From positions 194,516-258,515 of the forward strand of contig NC_018312.1 of assembly GCF_000234665.1 (NCBI RefSeq): DNA of 64,000 nucleotides. Reading direction: 5' to 3'. Below the pieces are notes generated by a model. The model was not told the DNA's origin and searched no databases. It saw nothing but the letters and a program-made list of their open reading frames with translations. Positions within the stretch are counted from its first letter, which is position 1; every line of letters begins with the position of its first letter. Shown here piece after piece: positions 29,083 through 40,000 of this stretch. The stretch is from Leishmania mexicana MHOM/GT/2001/U1103 (lineage: Eukaryota; Euglenozoa; Kinetoplastea; Trypanosomatida; Trypanosomatidae). The position numbers and the translations under genes are program-made.

Positions 29083-30869
29083 ACCGACTTGGGTCAAGTA
29101 GCGCCCGCAACACTGATGGCGGCACAGAGACAGAGAGTGAGAGCGTACATCGGTTGGCGGCACAGGCGCAAATTCACCGGGCTTCCTCCGAGCCCGTAGA
29201 GATTGGCGTGCTTCTTGGCACTGCTGTGCTCTTAGCCCTGCTGCTACAGGGGATGTACATAGTGTTTTGGGGCGTGGCGTGCGTGGGCCACCCACGGTGC
29301 ATCGCGTTGCGTGTGCCTGTGTGTGCGTGTCGTAGCAGTGCAGGGTAGGACATCGATAATGGGCGGAAGCCTTCGCATCTTCTGTGAACCGTTTTTTTTT
29401 CCTCGTCGGTCGTGATGCCATGCGTAGCGATGTCTCGTACGAGACGGGGAACCATGGGTGCCCATTGGTTTTTTTTCCCATTCTTCGTCGCCGATTCGTT
29501 CGCTATGTCTTACTTGAAGAGCTGTCATCGCTCTTCGCGGTCACGGCGCGCGTATCTTCAGCTTGTCTGCGCGGCCGTGCACTCCTTCACCGTTCTCTTT
29601 CTCACCCTTTCTTCCTGCTGCCCGTTTGCACAGCGTAGCGACTCATCAACACCAACGACAGGACACAACGTCCACAGGGGCAGCGCTGTCTTTTTTTCTG
29701 CACGCTGCATGTGCCGTCACTTCTTCACTTCTCTGCGGTCCATTGAAGCCTCGAGAGCGCTCTCTCCTACTGCGCGTATGTGTGCTTGTGCGTGCCTGTG
29801 TGTTTAGAGAGGGGAGGAGGGAGAAATGCTCATCCGACGGTGCACTCTGGACACATCGTCGTGTTACACGGCTGAAAAAATGCGTCCTTGCCGTTGCTTA
29901 ACGGGTGGCGCGCTATTTTCTACGCGCTTTCCTCTTTCACCTCACTGCACCGCACTAGTCTCCTCCTCACGCTTTTGCTCCACTGCCTCCCTCCCCTTCC
30001 CCACTCTCTCTCGCACTTGGTTCCACACTCCGTTGCCCTTGCCCCATCCTCTCCACCGTCATCTACGCGGTGCGCTTCCCTCTTCCTTTATTCTTCGCTC
30101 TCTGCCACAGCACTTAGTGGCGTCTGTGTACCCGCGTGACTCCCTCTACATCCCCTTCTTCCTCCACCTCTCTTTTCCGAAAACTTTGCATTCACATCAC
30201 AGGGCCTCCACAGCAAACCGAGGTTGCGCTTTAGCTCCTTCTCTCAACGTCTTGTCACAATCCTTTGCTGCCCAGCGTTGATTTCTGATCTCGACCGTCC
30301 CCGCTCCTCCCCCCTACTCGGCGTCGCCATCTCCTGCCTGTGTGCGCGGTATTTGCCCATCTACACGCTTCTCATATCGCACACGCGCACTCGTTTTCTC
30401 TCGTTCTCTCTGTGCGCCGGTGCTGGTCTGTTGGTTTATTATTATTATTATCATACATATATATTATATATATATATATATCGTTGTCGCTGGATCGCGC
30501 TGCACTCACATTCACGGAAGGCAACCGCTTTCAGCGCGGTTCTCGTCTTTTTCTTCTTGTCGCTGTTTCATCCCGCGATTCCGCTGTCCCTTCCGGCCTT
30601 TGTTGTCTTTTCTTTTTTTTTTCTGTGGTCTCCTCCCCTCCTCTCCCCCGGCTCGATTTGCCTTCGCGTGCCACCTTCGTGCCCTTTGTGTGGGTGTAGG
30701 AGAGAACCAGGCGGGTGTCCACCACCAGCGCCAGTCGAAGGCAGAGCTCACCACGCTCGCACCGTCAACAGCACCCTACGCTGTCACGCTGTACTGTTTT
30801 TGCTGGCGTGTGCAGAACCAGCGTCTTTTTCCGTTGTTTTCTTTTGTACCTTCCCGCCGTTGGCGTTTT
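29083..30869. other. Intergenic region with TTA and TA microsatellites
   Basis: Holds the LRR gene 3' UTR and the spacer to the dynamin gene. A (TTA)n run at about 30436-30450 passes into (TA)n at 30458-30481. CT-rich frames that stay open here (for instance 30224-30970) are low-complexity. No gene is seen. Confidence 0.55.
30436..30481. repeat. (TTA)n and (TA)n compound microsatellite
   Basis: Five TTA units, a short break and about twelve TA units, roughly 480 bp upstream of the dynamin-like gene. Confidence 0.85.
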
Positions 30870-30942
30870 ATACCCCACCGTCTCCTCCCCTTGTTGCTCG
30901 CCACGCATCGACCCTTCCCCTCCTCCTCACATACCCGCATAG
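30870..30942 (+). promoter_or_regulatory. Polypyrimidine tract and predicted trans-splice acceptor
   Basis: A CT-rich tract ends at the AG at 30941-30942, only 15 nt from the dynamin ATG. A more upstream AG may be used instead. Confidence 0.4.
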
Positions 30943-30957
30943 CAAACACTCACAGCC

Positions 30958-33033
30958 ATGGACCAGTTGATCAGCGTGATAAACGAGCTTCATGACGCCT
31001 TCGCCGGCGTCAAGATGAACATCAAGCTCAACCTCCCCCAGATCGCTGTCGTCGGTAGTCAGAGTTGTGGCAAGAGCTCTGTGCTGGAGTCGATCGTCGG
31101 AAAGGACTTTTTGCCGCGCGGATCCGGCATTGTCACACGCTGTCCCCTCGTGCTGCAGCTCGTGCAGCTGCCCAAGTCAAACAATGAGGAGTGGGGCGAG
31201 TTCCTACACATCCCCCAAAAGAAGTTTTATGACTTCAACGAGATCCAAAATGAAATCACACGCCGCACGATCGAAATGGCCGGCCCGTCCGCGATCACGG
31301 ATAAGCCGATCAGCCTCAAGGTTTACTCGAAGACGGTGCTGAACCTGACTCTCGTGGACTTGCCTGGTCTGGTGATGAACGCCGTTGGCGATCAGCCAAA
31401 GGACATTGACCGCCAGATCAAGGATATGGTGACGCGCTACGTGTCGCCCAAGAACACAATCATTCTGGCTATTTCTCCTGCCAACACCGATCTTGCCACA
31501 AGCCAGTCGCTGCGCCTGGCAAAGCAGCTGGACCCCGACGGTTTGCGCACGGTCGGTGTGCTCACAAAGATTGACTTGATGGACAAGGGCACGGACTGTC
31601 TTGACATACTGCAGAACAGGGTCCTACAGCTCCGCCACGGCTTCATCGGCGTTGTGTGCCGTAGTCAGCAGGATATCAACGATCGCAAGTCAATGGAGGG
31701 TGCCCGGCGGAGCGAGTACGAGTTCTTTGCAAACTCGCCCATCTACTCCCCCATCGCGGAGGAGGCTGGTACCACCTACCTTAGCAAGAAGCTGAACTTT
31801 TTGCTGCTGGAGCACATCAAAGCCGTTATTCCAGACCTGAAGCGCCACGTGGACCAACTGATGGAAGCCACCAAGAAGCAGATGGAGAAACTGGGCATGT
31901 TTGATCAGGACATCACCGAGCCCACTGCACAGCTGCTGTACCTTATCAAGCTGTTCAGCGACACGCTGAATCAGACGATCGATGGTGGTATCACGGATGC
32001 CACGAAGGAGCTGCTTGGTGGGGCGCGTCTGGACTACATCTTCCACGAGTGCTTCGCCACCTACGTGACCAGCCTGAGCGCCACGAAAGATCTCACAGAC
32101 GAATACATCCGCATCAACACGCGCAACATGGCCGGTATGCACGCCACTCTGTTCCCCTCCGACCAGGTGTTTGTCGCCTTGTCAAAGCAGCAGATCACCC
32201 GTCTCGAGGAGCCGTGCATCAAGTGCGTCACCTTCGTCTACGAGGAGCTGAGCAAGATCGTTGAAACCTGCGCTGGCAAGGTGGACCGCTATCCGAACCT
32301 GAAGGAGGCTATCATTTCGATTTGCAAGAAGATGCTGCTCGACTACCGCAAACCAACCTCAACGCACGTGCGCACCATCATCCAAGCCGAGCGCGGCTTC
32401 ATTAACGTGAAGCATCCTATGATGGACGAGTTGGCGCAGCGCGCGTTCGCGAATATCTACGGCACCGCGAACGGAGAGTCGTCCTCGCCGGAGAATTCGA
32501 GAGACCCGAACGCCTCACCAGCTGGCGGCACACAGACGGATCCAAAGCAGGGCGGAAAAGACATCAAGAAAGGCAACAAGGATGAAAAGAGGCCGGATAA
32601 GTCGAAGGATCACGCCAACGCCGACAATGCCATGAGCCACGGAGGCAAGTCCGTCATGACCGATGTGCCGTCGCGCATTATGCTAGGCAAAAACATGACG
32701 ACGCACGAGCAGTACATGAACAGCGCCATTCGCGAGATGGTGGAGGGCTATTTTTCGATTGTAAAGGCCAACGTCGCCGATCAGGTACCCAAGGCCATTA
32801 CGCTGCTAATGATCGCTCGCTTGCGAGAAGAGGTCTATGCGCGCCTGGTGTCTCAGTTGTACTCGGAGAAGACGGCCAAAGCACTGCTCTCCGAGCCTCC
32901 AGGCATTGCGACGCAGCGGAAGGCGGCCAAGGAGATGCTCGAGGCCCTCACCAAGGCGCAGGATGCGCTCAACAGCGTGCGCGACTACCAGCTTACCAAG
33001 GAACCGTCCTCGTCTATACAAGCTGCCGACTAA
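30958..33033 (+). CDS. DLP: Dynamin-like GTPase (DLP, Drp1/Vps1 type)
   Basis: This 691-residue protein has all dynamin GTPase motifs: G1 GSQSCGKS (33-40), the switch I Thr in GSGIVTR (T60), G3 DLPG (134-137) and G4 TKID (203-206). The middle/stalk domain follows (about 210-490). A low-complexity Lys/Asp/Ser insert (about 504-565) takes the place of a PH domain, and a GTPase effector domain closes the protein (about 580-680). There is no proline-rich tail, so it is of the Drp1/Vps1 kind. Trypanosome DLPs act in mitochondrial division and in endocytosis. Trypanosoma brucei carries two near-identical tandem copies, while only one is visible here. The protein self-assembles around membrane necks and constricts them on GTP hydrolysis. 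Confidence 0.93.
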   Translation: MDQLISVINELHDAFAGVKMNIKLNLPQIAVVGSQSCGKSSVLESIVGKDFLPRGSGIVTRCPLVLQLVQLPKSNNEEWGEFLHIPQKKFYDFNEIQNEITRRTIEMAGPSAITDKPISLKVYSKTVLNLTLVDLPGLVMNAVGDQPKDIDRQIKDMVTRYVSPKNTIILAISPANTDLATSQSLRLAKQLDPDGLRTVGVLTKIDLMDKGTDCLDILQNRVLQLRHGFIGVVCRSQQDINDRKSMEGARRSEYEFFANSPIYSPIAEEAGTTYLSKKLNFLLLEHIKAVIPDLKRHVDQLMEATKKQMEKLGMFDQDITEPTAQLLYLIKLFSDTLNQTIDGGITDATKELLGGARLDYIFHECFATYVTSLSATKDLTDEYIRINTRNMAGMHATLFPSDQVFVALSKQQITRLEEPCIKCVTFVYEELSKIVETCAGKVDRYPNLKEAIISICKKMLLDYRKPTSTHVRTIIQAERGFINVKHPMMDELAQRAFANIYGTANGESSSPENSRDPNASPAGGTQTDPKQGGKDIKKGNKDEKRPDKSKDHANADNAMSHGGKSVMTDVPSRIMLGKNMTTHEQYMNSAIREMVEGYFSIVKANVADQVPKAITLLMIARLREEVYARLVSQLYSEKTAKALLSEPPGIATQRKAAKEMLEALTKAQDALNSVRDYQLTKEPSSSIQAAD

Positions 33034-33185
33034 TTTCCTCTACAGAGCTTCCCCCCTAGCCAGTCGCCCCGTTCTCTTCGTGACTAGATGACAAGGATAG
33101 GGACGCTGCTCCGGTGAGCTTCGATGAATGCAGGAAAGGCACCCGTACACGTACACGTCTCGCACACACACCACACACACACCCA

Positions 33186-33207
33186 CAGACAGACAGACAG
33201 ACAGACA
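33186..33207. repeat. (CAGA)n microsatellite
   Basis: Five or more CAGA units about 150 bp after the dynamin stop codon, in its likely 3' UTR. Confidence 0.85.
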
Positions 33208-34544
33208 CTCTGCGTATATGCACATGACTATGTGGATGCTACTCGTGTTCCATCTCTGTCTCTGTGTGAGTGTTCTTCTGACTTTTTTTAGATGTTGCGC
33301 TTCTCGTTGCTCTCTTGACTTCTTTCTCTTTGATTGTATGGCACCCTCTTCTGTTACTCGATAAGCTTTGCTGTTGCACATGTGCGCCCGCCCCCTTCCC
33401 TCCCTCTCTCTATCTCTCTCTCCCAACACCATCGCTGCTGCTGCTGCTGTTGCTGGTGTGCTGTTCATATCTCGATTTGCATGCATGCCAGATGATGTGC
33501 TGGCGATCTCCCTCCTTCTCTGCATTGTGCCTTTTGTTGTTTTTGCTCTTCACATCACACCTAAAATGGGAATCGGGTGAAGGGCAGGAGGGAGGAAAAC
33601 AAAACAATGAATCGTTCACATGGAGCGTTTGCACTCATCACACTGCGGCAGGATGACCGAGAAGGAGAGAGAGAGAGACACAGAGAGAGAGGGAAGGCAA
33701 GGGCTTGTGATGCGCCGATGTTGTGGTTGTGAACACATGTTTGCTCTTGTTACCGCATTTTCTGTCTTGTTTCCTTTTTTGTTTTCGCTCGCTTTTTTAC
33801 GTCCATTTCTCGCTGAGTATGTGATGCTCTTGTTGCCGCACTCTCCGCCTCCTTCTCACACACACATGCACCCAGGGGCACGACAAGCAGATGTTCTCGC
33901 CTTTTGCTGCTTCTATGCCAGCACCCCTTGTACTGGTCTCTCTCTTCTTCCTATTAGAGCGTGTGCATGGTGATGGTGGTATGGATACTCCATCCGAATT
34001 TCGTTAGAGTTTTTTGTGCATGCTTGCTTGCTGTGCGCACCCGACGTTTGCCGTCATCGGTGTGGATGTGCGTTTCGTGCGTGCGAGCGTGGGGAGGGGG
34101 GGGTGAGGGCAGATGGCACAGAAAAAGGAGAGTCTAGAGCGTGTAGCCGACAAGTAGGGAGGAGACCCACTGATACAAGGTGAGGTCGGCGTCTCAGCGT
34201 GTGTACTCAGTCAAAGGCGGAGCAGCCTGGCGTCGAAAGGTGTGGGAGAAGTGGATGCTGTTCTCTGTCAGCGATTGGCGATGAGGGCGGGGAGGGAACG
34301 CCTCTCTTGTTTGTGTGCCTCTGTCTCTGGTTCATGTTTGCTTCTCAGTCGAGTAGTTCGCACTACATTGGTTTTATTTTTCCTCGTTCTCCCATTATAT
34401 GTTTCTTGTTTGCCTTTGTTTTCTCGCAGCATTACCGTGCTGCGCTGCGACCTCCGTTTTGGTTTTCTTTGCTGTGTTCCTTGTCTTTTTTGTTTCGTTT
34501 TGCGCTGTCGGTGTCACTAGGGTTATGGATGCTCGGCTCGCTGG

Positions 34545-34577
34545 GCGAGCGAGCGAGTGAGTGAGTGAGTGAGTGAG
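34545..34577. repeat. (GAGY)n microsatellite
   Basis: A run of GAGC and GAGT units without interruption, in the long spacer before the glycoprotein gene. Confidence 0.85.
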
Positions 34578-35804
34578 GGGTGGGGAGGCAGAGGGCCTCC
34601 TCCGCGAAACACGGCGAAACCACCACCACAAAAAAGGCGCACCGAAAAGAGCGAAGGGCGAGACGCAACCCCCCCTCCCCCAGAAAAAGAAGGTGGGGTG
34701 CAGCTGTAAAAGAAAGGGAGGCGGTGACGGTGATGTTGCTCCTTGTGGCGCCTTCGTTGGTTGTGTCCTCTGTGTGTTGTTCCTTTGATGTTGTTTTCCC
34801 CTGCAGGTTGTCCCCCCTCCTCCTCCCTCTCTTTTTCGCGTCTTCCCTCCCCGTCCTCCCCCTCTGTTCACGCATGGCGCACAAATTGCTGTTACGACCA
34901 ATCATGAATGTAACTTGAGCAAAAAAAAACAGGAAGAAAAGGAGAGCAGAAAACAAAGTGCCCAGGAAGCGCCGCGATCTTATGGTAGGGGGCGATGTGC
35001 GATGTCCCGCGGCAACTTGCGCATCGAGCGATATGGGCCAGGGGCGGGTTTGTTGTTGGCTTAGAGGTGCAACGGACACCCCCCCCCAGCACCACGCGCG
35101 ACGCCTCCTGCCCGAAAGAGGAAAGCAAGGGGGAGGTGGAGGAGACCAAAGTGCTGGTGGCGCGTGCCCCCACCCCCATTTCCATCTTTGTTCCTGTCTT
35201 TGCGGACCTTAGCTTAATCGAGAGACGTAGCTGCCTTCTCCACCATTCCCCTACTCGCGCCTCGCTTTCGGAGGACCGACTACGGATGTCATCAGCTTCA
35301 GCCTTGAGGGGTCCCGGCAAACGACTCACTACGCGCACAACTGGAGCCGTTGTGCGTGCCGTCTGAAGCCTCTTTTTTTCGCTTTCATGGGCCATACGGT
35401 CTTCTGTTTTTTAACGCATCTTATTGTTTCCTCGTGCGCCTTTTCTCTCCCTCTCTCCCCATTACGCTCACGTGCTCACCACCCCACGACACACACACAC
35501 ACACGCACATCAATGCACTTACGCAGTGTGGAACAGCTGCGTACTGTTCTGTTTTTTTATTTGTTTTCGGTTGTTGATTTTAGTCCTCTTTTATCTTCTG
35601 GGTAGTTTTCCTGTTGCTGGTGCCTCCGCGGTGTTATTGATTGAGACCTGGGTGAAACACTCGTTCTCGCTTCCCCGCCCTATTCTTCCACGCACCGTCT
35701 TCACTGCGGAGCAGGGGGGTTGCACTCGCGGCGGGTGTGTGCTGAGGCGCGTCGACATCTGTTCATCTCTCGGAGCGTCAGCGGAGAGTTGCGAGACACA
35801 CACG

Positions 35805-35821
35805 TATATATATATATATAT
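35805..35821. repeat. (TA)n microsatellite
   Basis: About eight TA units, roughly 1.2 kb upstream of the glycoprotein ATG. Confidence 0.85.
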
Positions 35822-36884
35822 TCGCACCTGTTGCGTCTTTGTCGGCAAGATAAACGCCACACGCCGCACTTTCATTAAAGTTGTATCGCACACGCGCGCC
35901 ACCGTGCCATCGCTTCCACGAAATCATTAGCGCTTATCTATCTTCTTCATTTTCCATCTGTCTTCAAGCAGGCGACTCTCAGCTAGGTTACGGTGTCTGC
36001 GTGAGGGGCAAAGAAGTCGACAACCGGCACGCACGACCGCAGCCGAGCATAAAGCTAACGAACGAGTGACGCACCGGCGTTACACGGTTAAGGTTTAACC
36101 TTGCTGCGAGGCGCACCTTACATCTCGCGCGTTTTCTTCCTGTGCGTCTGCTTGTGCGTGGCTCGTAGTAGGAGCATAACTAACGGAAGGGGAGGCGGCA
36201 GGCTTCTCCGTCTGCTCACATCCCCACCTTCACTCTCGTTGCACGGCACCTCTGCCACGCGTTTGTTTGTTTGCTTGGTGTGAAGGTTTTCTGTCGTGTC
36301 CCTCTCTCTCTTCCGTGCTGGTGTGCGCACGAGGCATCCCCCTCAATTCATGGTCTGTGTGTGTCTGTGTCTCTCTGTCTCTCTCTCCCTTCCACATCTC
36401 TCTCGACGTTCGTGCTCAACACAGAGGAAACAAAGAAGAGAATTAGAAAGGCAGCCGTGCACGCAAAAGGGTTCTCAGTGCGGCTGTCATCTCGCTGTCC
36501 CCGTCAGAGCACGTTGTATGGGCGGCGCACTTTTTTGTGTGTGTGTGTGCTATGATTCGTATTTTGATTTCCGCGCTCTATTGTTGGTAGTTGTGTCGTC
36601 GTCCTCTTTTTTTCTTCCGTTGTATTCCACGTAGTTGCTCCTCTCCTTCCCTGCTTGCTGTGAGCCGGTGTGCCTGCTCGGGGCTGCCAGATATACTCGG
36701 GATCTCTCTCTCTGTGCTTTGGTTGTTTCGTAGGGATCGAGTGAGGCGCCTGTCGTGGCAGCTTTATTCGTTCCTTTGTGGGCTTGTTGGGTAGCTCATC
36801 GGTGCCCTGCACGTCCTTTACTGTTGTTGTTCTTTGTGCGTGTGTGCGCGCGTATAAGTTCCTCAACGGAATCGGCCAGCCCCC

Positions 36885-36961
36885 TCCCCTGTCTTCTCGT
36901 GCACCAACCTTCACCCCTTCCCGTTCCTCCCTCCACACGCCTCCCCTCCCCCTTCTTGAAG
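36885..36961 (+). promoter_or_regulatory. Polypyrimidine tract and predicted trans-splice acceptor
   Basis: A strong C/T tract ends at the first AG (36960-36961), 49 nt before the glycoprotein ATG. Confidence 0.5.
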
Positions 36962-37010
36962 GGCCGCCCGTTTTCATTCGAGGTAACCACCGAAAAGGGT
37001 ACAAACGAAA

Positions 37011-40000
37011 ATGCCGCGGCACTCGACTTCGCTGCGCCATCCAGGCATCATGGCAGTGATGACTGTGACACTGTTCTTGATGGCCTCCACGGCGCGCGGA
37101 CAGAGTTCTGACTCAGTCATCCCTCTTCTCTGTGACGATGATGCCACCCTCTACACCACCAGTCCCGATGGCACATCGCTTGGCATCCTCCAATACAAGG
37201 GTATCGGCTCTTGCGCCTCCAATGAGGCTACCTTCATCACCATCGCGAAAGACCCTGGACCCCCTAACGCCGTGGTGGCCTTGAGTGGGTGGAGCTACCT
37301 GGTGAGCGTCAACGACCGCACGCCGGCAACTTTTACACTGTATGCGATGTGTGGCAGCACGGTCATATGCCAGTCGAGCGTCACCTATGCTCTGCCACAG
37401 ACGACGGTGTCATCCTCCTCCTCGGATGTGCTACCGCTGTCATCGCTGTCTTCTAGCTCTTCCGATAGTGTTCTGCCCGGCCCCACGTACCCACTGTGCT
37501 CGCACGCACTCAAGGCGCGCACCTACTCGGTTGGTGAGGTATACGATGACACCTTCCCGATGGATATACAGGACGGAAGCTGCGTCTACCAGGTGAGCAT
37601 TACCCTTCAGCCGAGTGTCGGCACCGTGGTGGTGGCCCCGGTAGGGCTTTCCTACACCTATTCCACCCCCAGCACCACCGCAGTCGGCTACCGCACCTCG
37701 CTGGGCTACACCGTGGAGTGCAATGGCATTATTGTGTGTGCTGACGTGGTGGACGTGGTGCTGGGGCCTGCGTCTGTCACGACAGCTGCACCGACATCGA
37801 CCCCTGCCCCAACACCGGCGCCGCCAGAAACGTTGCCTTCGTGCTCGCACCACACCTACGTCAACACCTACCGTATCGGCGAGGTGTACTATGGTGATCT
37901 ATTGCTGGACGTGAAGGACACTGAGTGCAAGTACACAGCAACGATCGGGGATCCGTCTGTGGGCACGGCCGTCGTCACGGAGCCGTCAGACCCCCTGGGC
38001 TATGTTTACTCCACTAGTGACGATACGGTGCCACAGGACACGAACATCTCGTACACCATCGCGTGCAACGGCGTGAACATCTGCCAGGGTTTAGTATTAA
38101 TTCACCTGACGTACGACCCCCCGGCCTGCCCAAACAGACTCGTCGTCTTCCTTCTGGAGCCCGGCGACTCCGTGACGGGTACAATAGTCAGCGGCACTGT
38201 GTGCAGCTCTGGTGCGGCCCCGTCGCCCTCGATCCTGTCTGCCGTGCCGGGGCTCACCCTCAATCCGAATGGCGATTTCTTCTTCCAGGCCCCCGATACC
38301 GAAGAGGAGGTGGTGACGATGGTGCTGATGAAGTGCCGCGAGGAGGTGCTGTGCCAGGTGAAGGTCATGTTTCTCGTTGCCTACCCAACCACGACACCCC
38401 CGACGACGACGACAACGACCGCGGCGCCAATCGCGATGTGCCCCAAGCTTTTCCGGTACGAAGTGCAGACTGGGCAGTCGATACGCGGCACCATCGATCC
38501 CGTCCCTGCCTCTTCGTGCAACACCACCACGTACGTGCTTGTAAACAGCAGCAGCGACATCAGCGGCTCTCTGCTGCTGAACTTGCTGGGGGCGTTTTCC
38601 TACATGGCCCCCGAGTCGCAGGCAGTAGACTATGCCGCCGTAGACGTGTACTGCGCCAAGGTGTTCGTGTGCCGTACACAGCTGGTGTTCGTCGCCTACA
38701 CGCCACTGCCCACGACCTCCACAACCATGGCGCCGCTGCCGCCGTGCGCGAATGTGTACTACTACCAGACAAGCCCCGGTGTGGCCTTCAACGCATCTCT
38801 GAGCAACATGCACGGACAAGATATATGTGCGCACGGCCGCTACTTCACACTCAACACCTCCCCGCAGGCGGGGAGCATCAATGTGTCGCTGATTGGAGAC
38901 TTTGTGTACATACCGCCGAAATACGAAGGCCAATTTTCCTTCGTCTTCACCATGCATTGCATGGGCCAGCAATACTGCACTGGCACGGCCTACTTACTTG
39001 TGTCAAATACATGGACGCTGCCCCCGGTGCCGACAGATTTGCCAGTCGACCCGGACAGCAACGCCACCATCACCAACGAGCAGATCACCTGCCACGGCAC
39101 GTGTAACGCGAGCGCCTGGAAGACGTACCCGAACAGGAAGGTGTGGGACATCACACCTGCCACCGGTTACGCGCGCAAGGATGGCCGTCCAGTCAACGAC
39201 ATGACAGTGACGTGGCGCAACAAATCACTCGTCGTCTTCGTCTACAGTCTGATTGGCAACCTCGGCGTGCGCTTCCCCACCTTTGAGCCTATCACAACGA
39301 CCCCGAAGGGGTACATGGAGCCGAAAGACTTTGCCGGCAGCGTTGCCTCCGGCTCTCCTGGTTTTGAGATGAGCTGCCTCGCCAACCAAGGTCGTACCGG
39401 CATGGGCGAGGACGTGTGGAAGTGGTTTATGCTGTCGCTCGACTCTGGCACCGGCGGCGTTGGTGCCTACTACAACTCTGGCCAGTCGTGGTACCAGAAG
39501 TTTGGCGGCAAGCACGTGAACTGCGACACCTTCACCGACCCGTGCCGCTACGCGCCGCTGCTGACGCCGGCGAACTACACGAACAGTTCCCTTGGCCGCT
39601 GGGCGGTCGACGTGGATGACTGCGATGCAACGTGGACAGGCGTATTCGCGTACAGCTCGATGGAGAAAATGGTGAAATATGATGGGTCTCCGGTGTGGTC
39701 GTTTGTCGGGAACCTCCAGCTGCAGGGCACGCTCTACTCCGAGGCCGTGCAGGCGAGCTCGTGGCTCGAGCCCGGCCAGTTCGACGTGCAGTACAGTAGC
39801 CACAACATCCTTATCAACCTGCACCAATTTGTCGCCGTGACCAAGACGGGCATTCAGGAGCCCCTCATCTCCGTCGATGCCGAATTCTTCACATACGTGG
39901 ACAACGAGACACAGGACCAGGCGTTCGGCATCAACATGCTCGTCTACCCCTTCGTGGACTCGTACATGACCACGAGCTACTCCCGCGACCGCCACGTGAA

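Larger units (their letters stand above)
33034..36884. other. Long intergenic region with several microsatellites
   Basis: Nearly 4 kb without a supportable gene on either strand. It contains (CAGA)n at about 33186-33207, (GAGY)n at 34545-34577 and (TA)n at 35805-35821, with many CT- and GT-rich tracts. Open frames on the minus strand (34395-35395) are Ser/Arg-rich and without motifs. It probably holds a long dynamin 3' UTR and the leader region of the glycoprotein gene. Confidence 0.5.

Noticed and set aside
29079..29348. 89-residue frame overlapping the LRR gene stop codon, with a possible membrane helix
   Set aside because: The hydrophobic run (VLLGTAVLLALLLQG) is tempting, but there is no splice acceptor between it and the preceding gene and no similarity I can name. 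It is more likely 3' UTR.
33186..34577. CAGA and GAGY microsatellites as possible regulatory elements
   Set aside because: They are simple repeats without any positional relation to a start codon or acceptor, so they are listed only as repeats.
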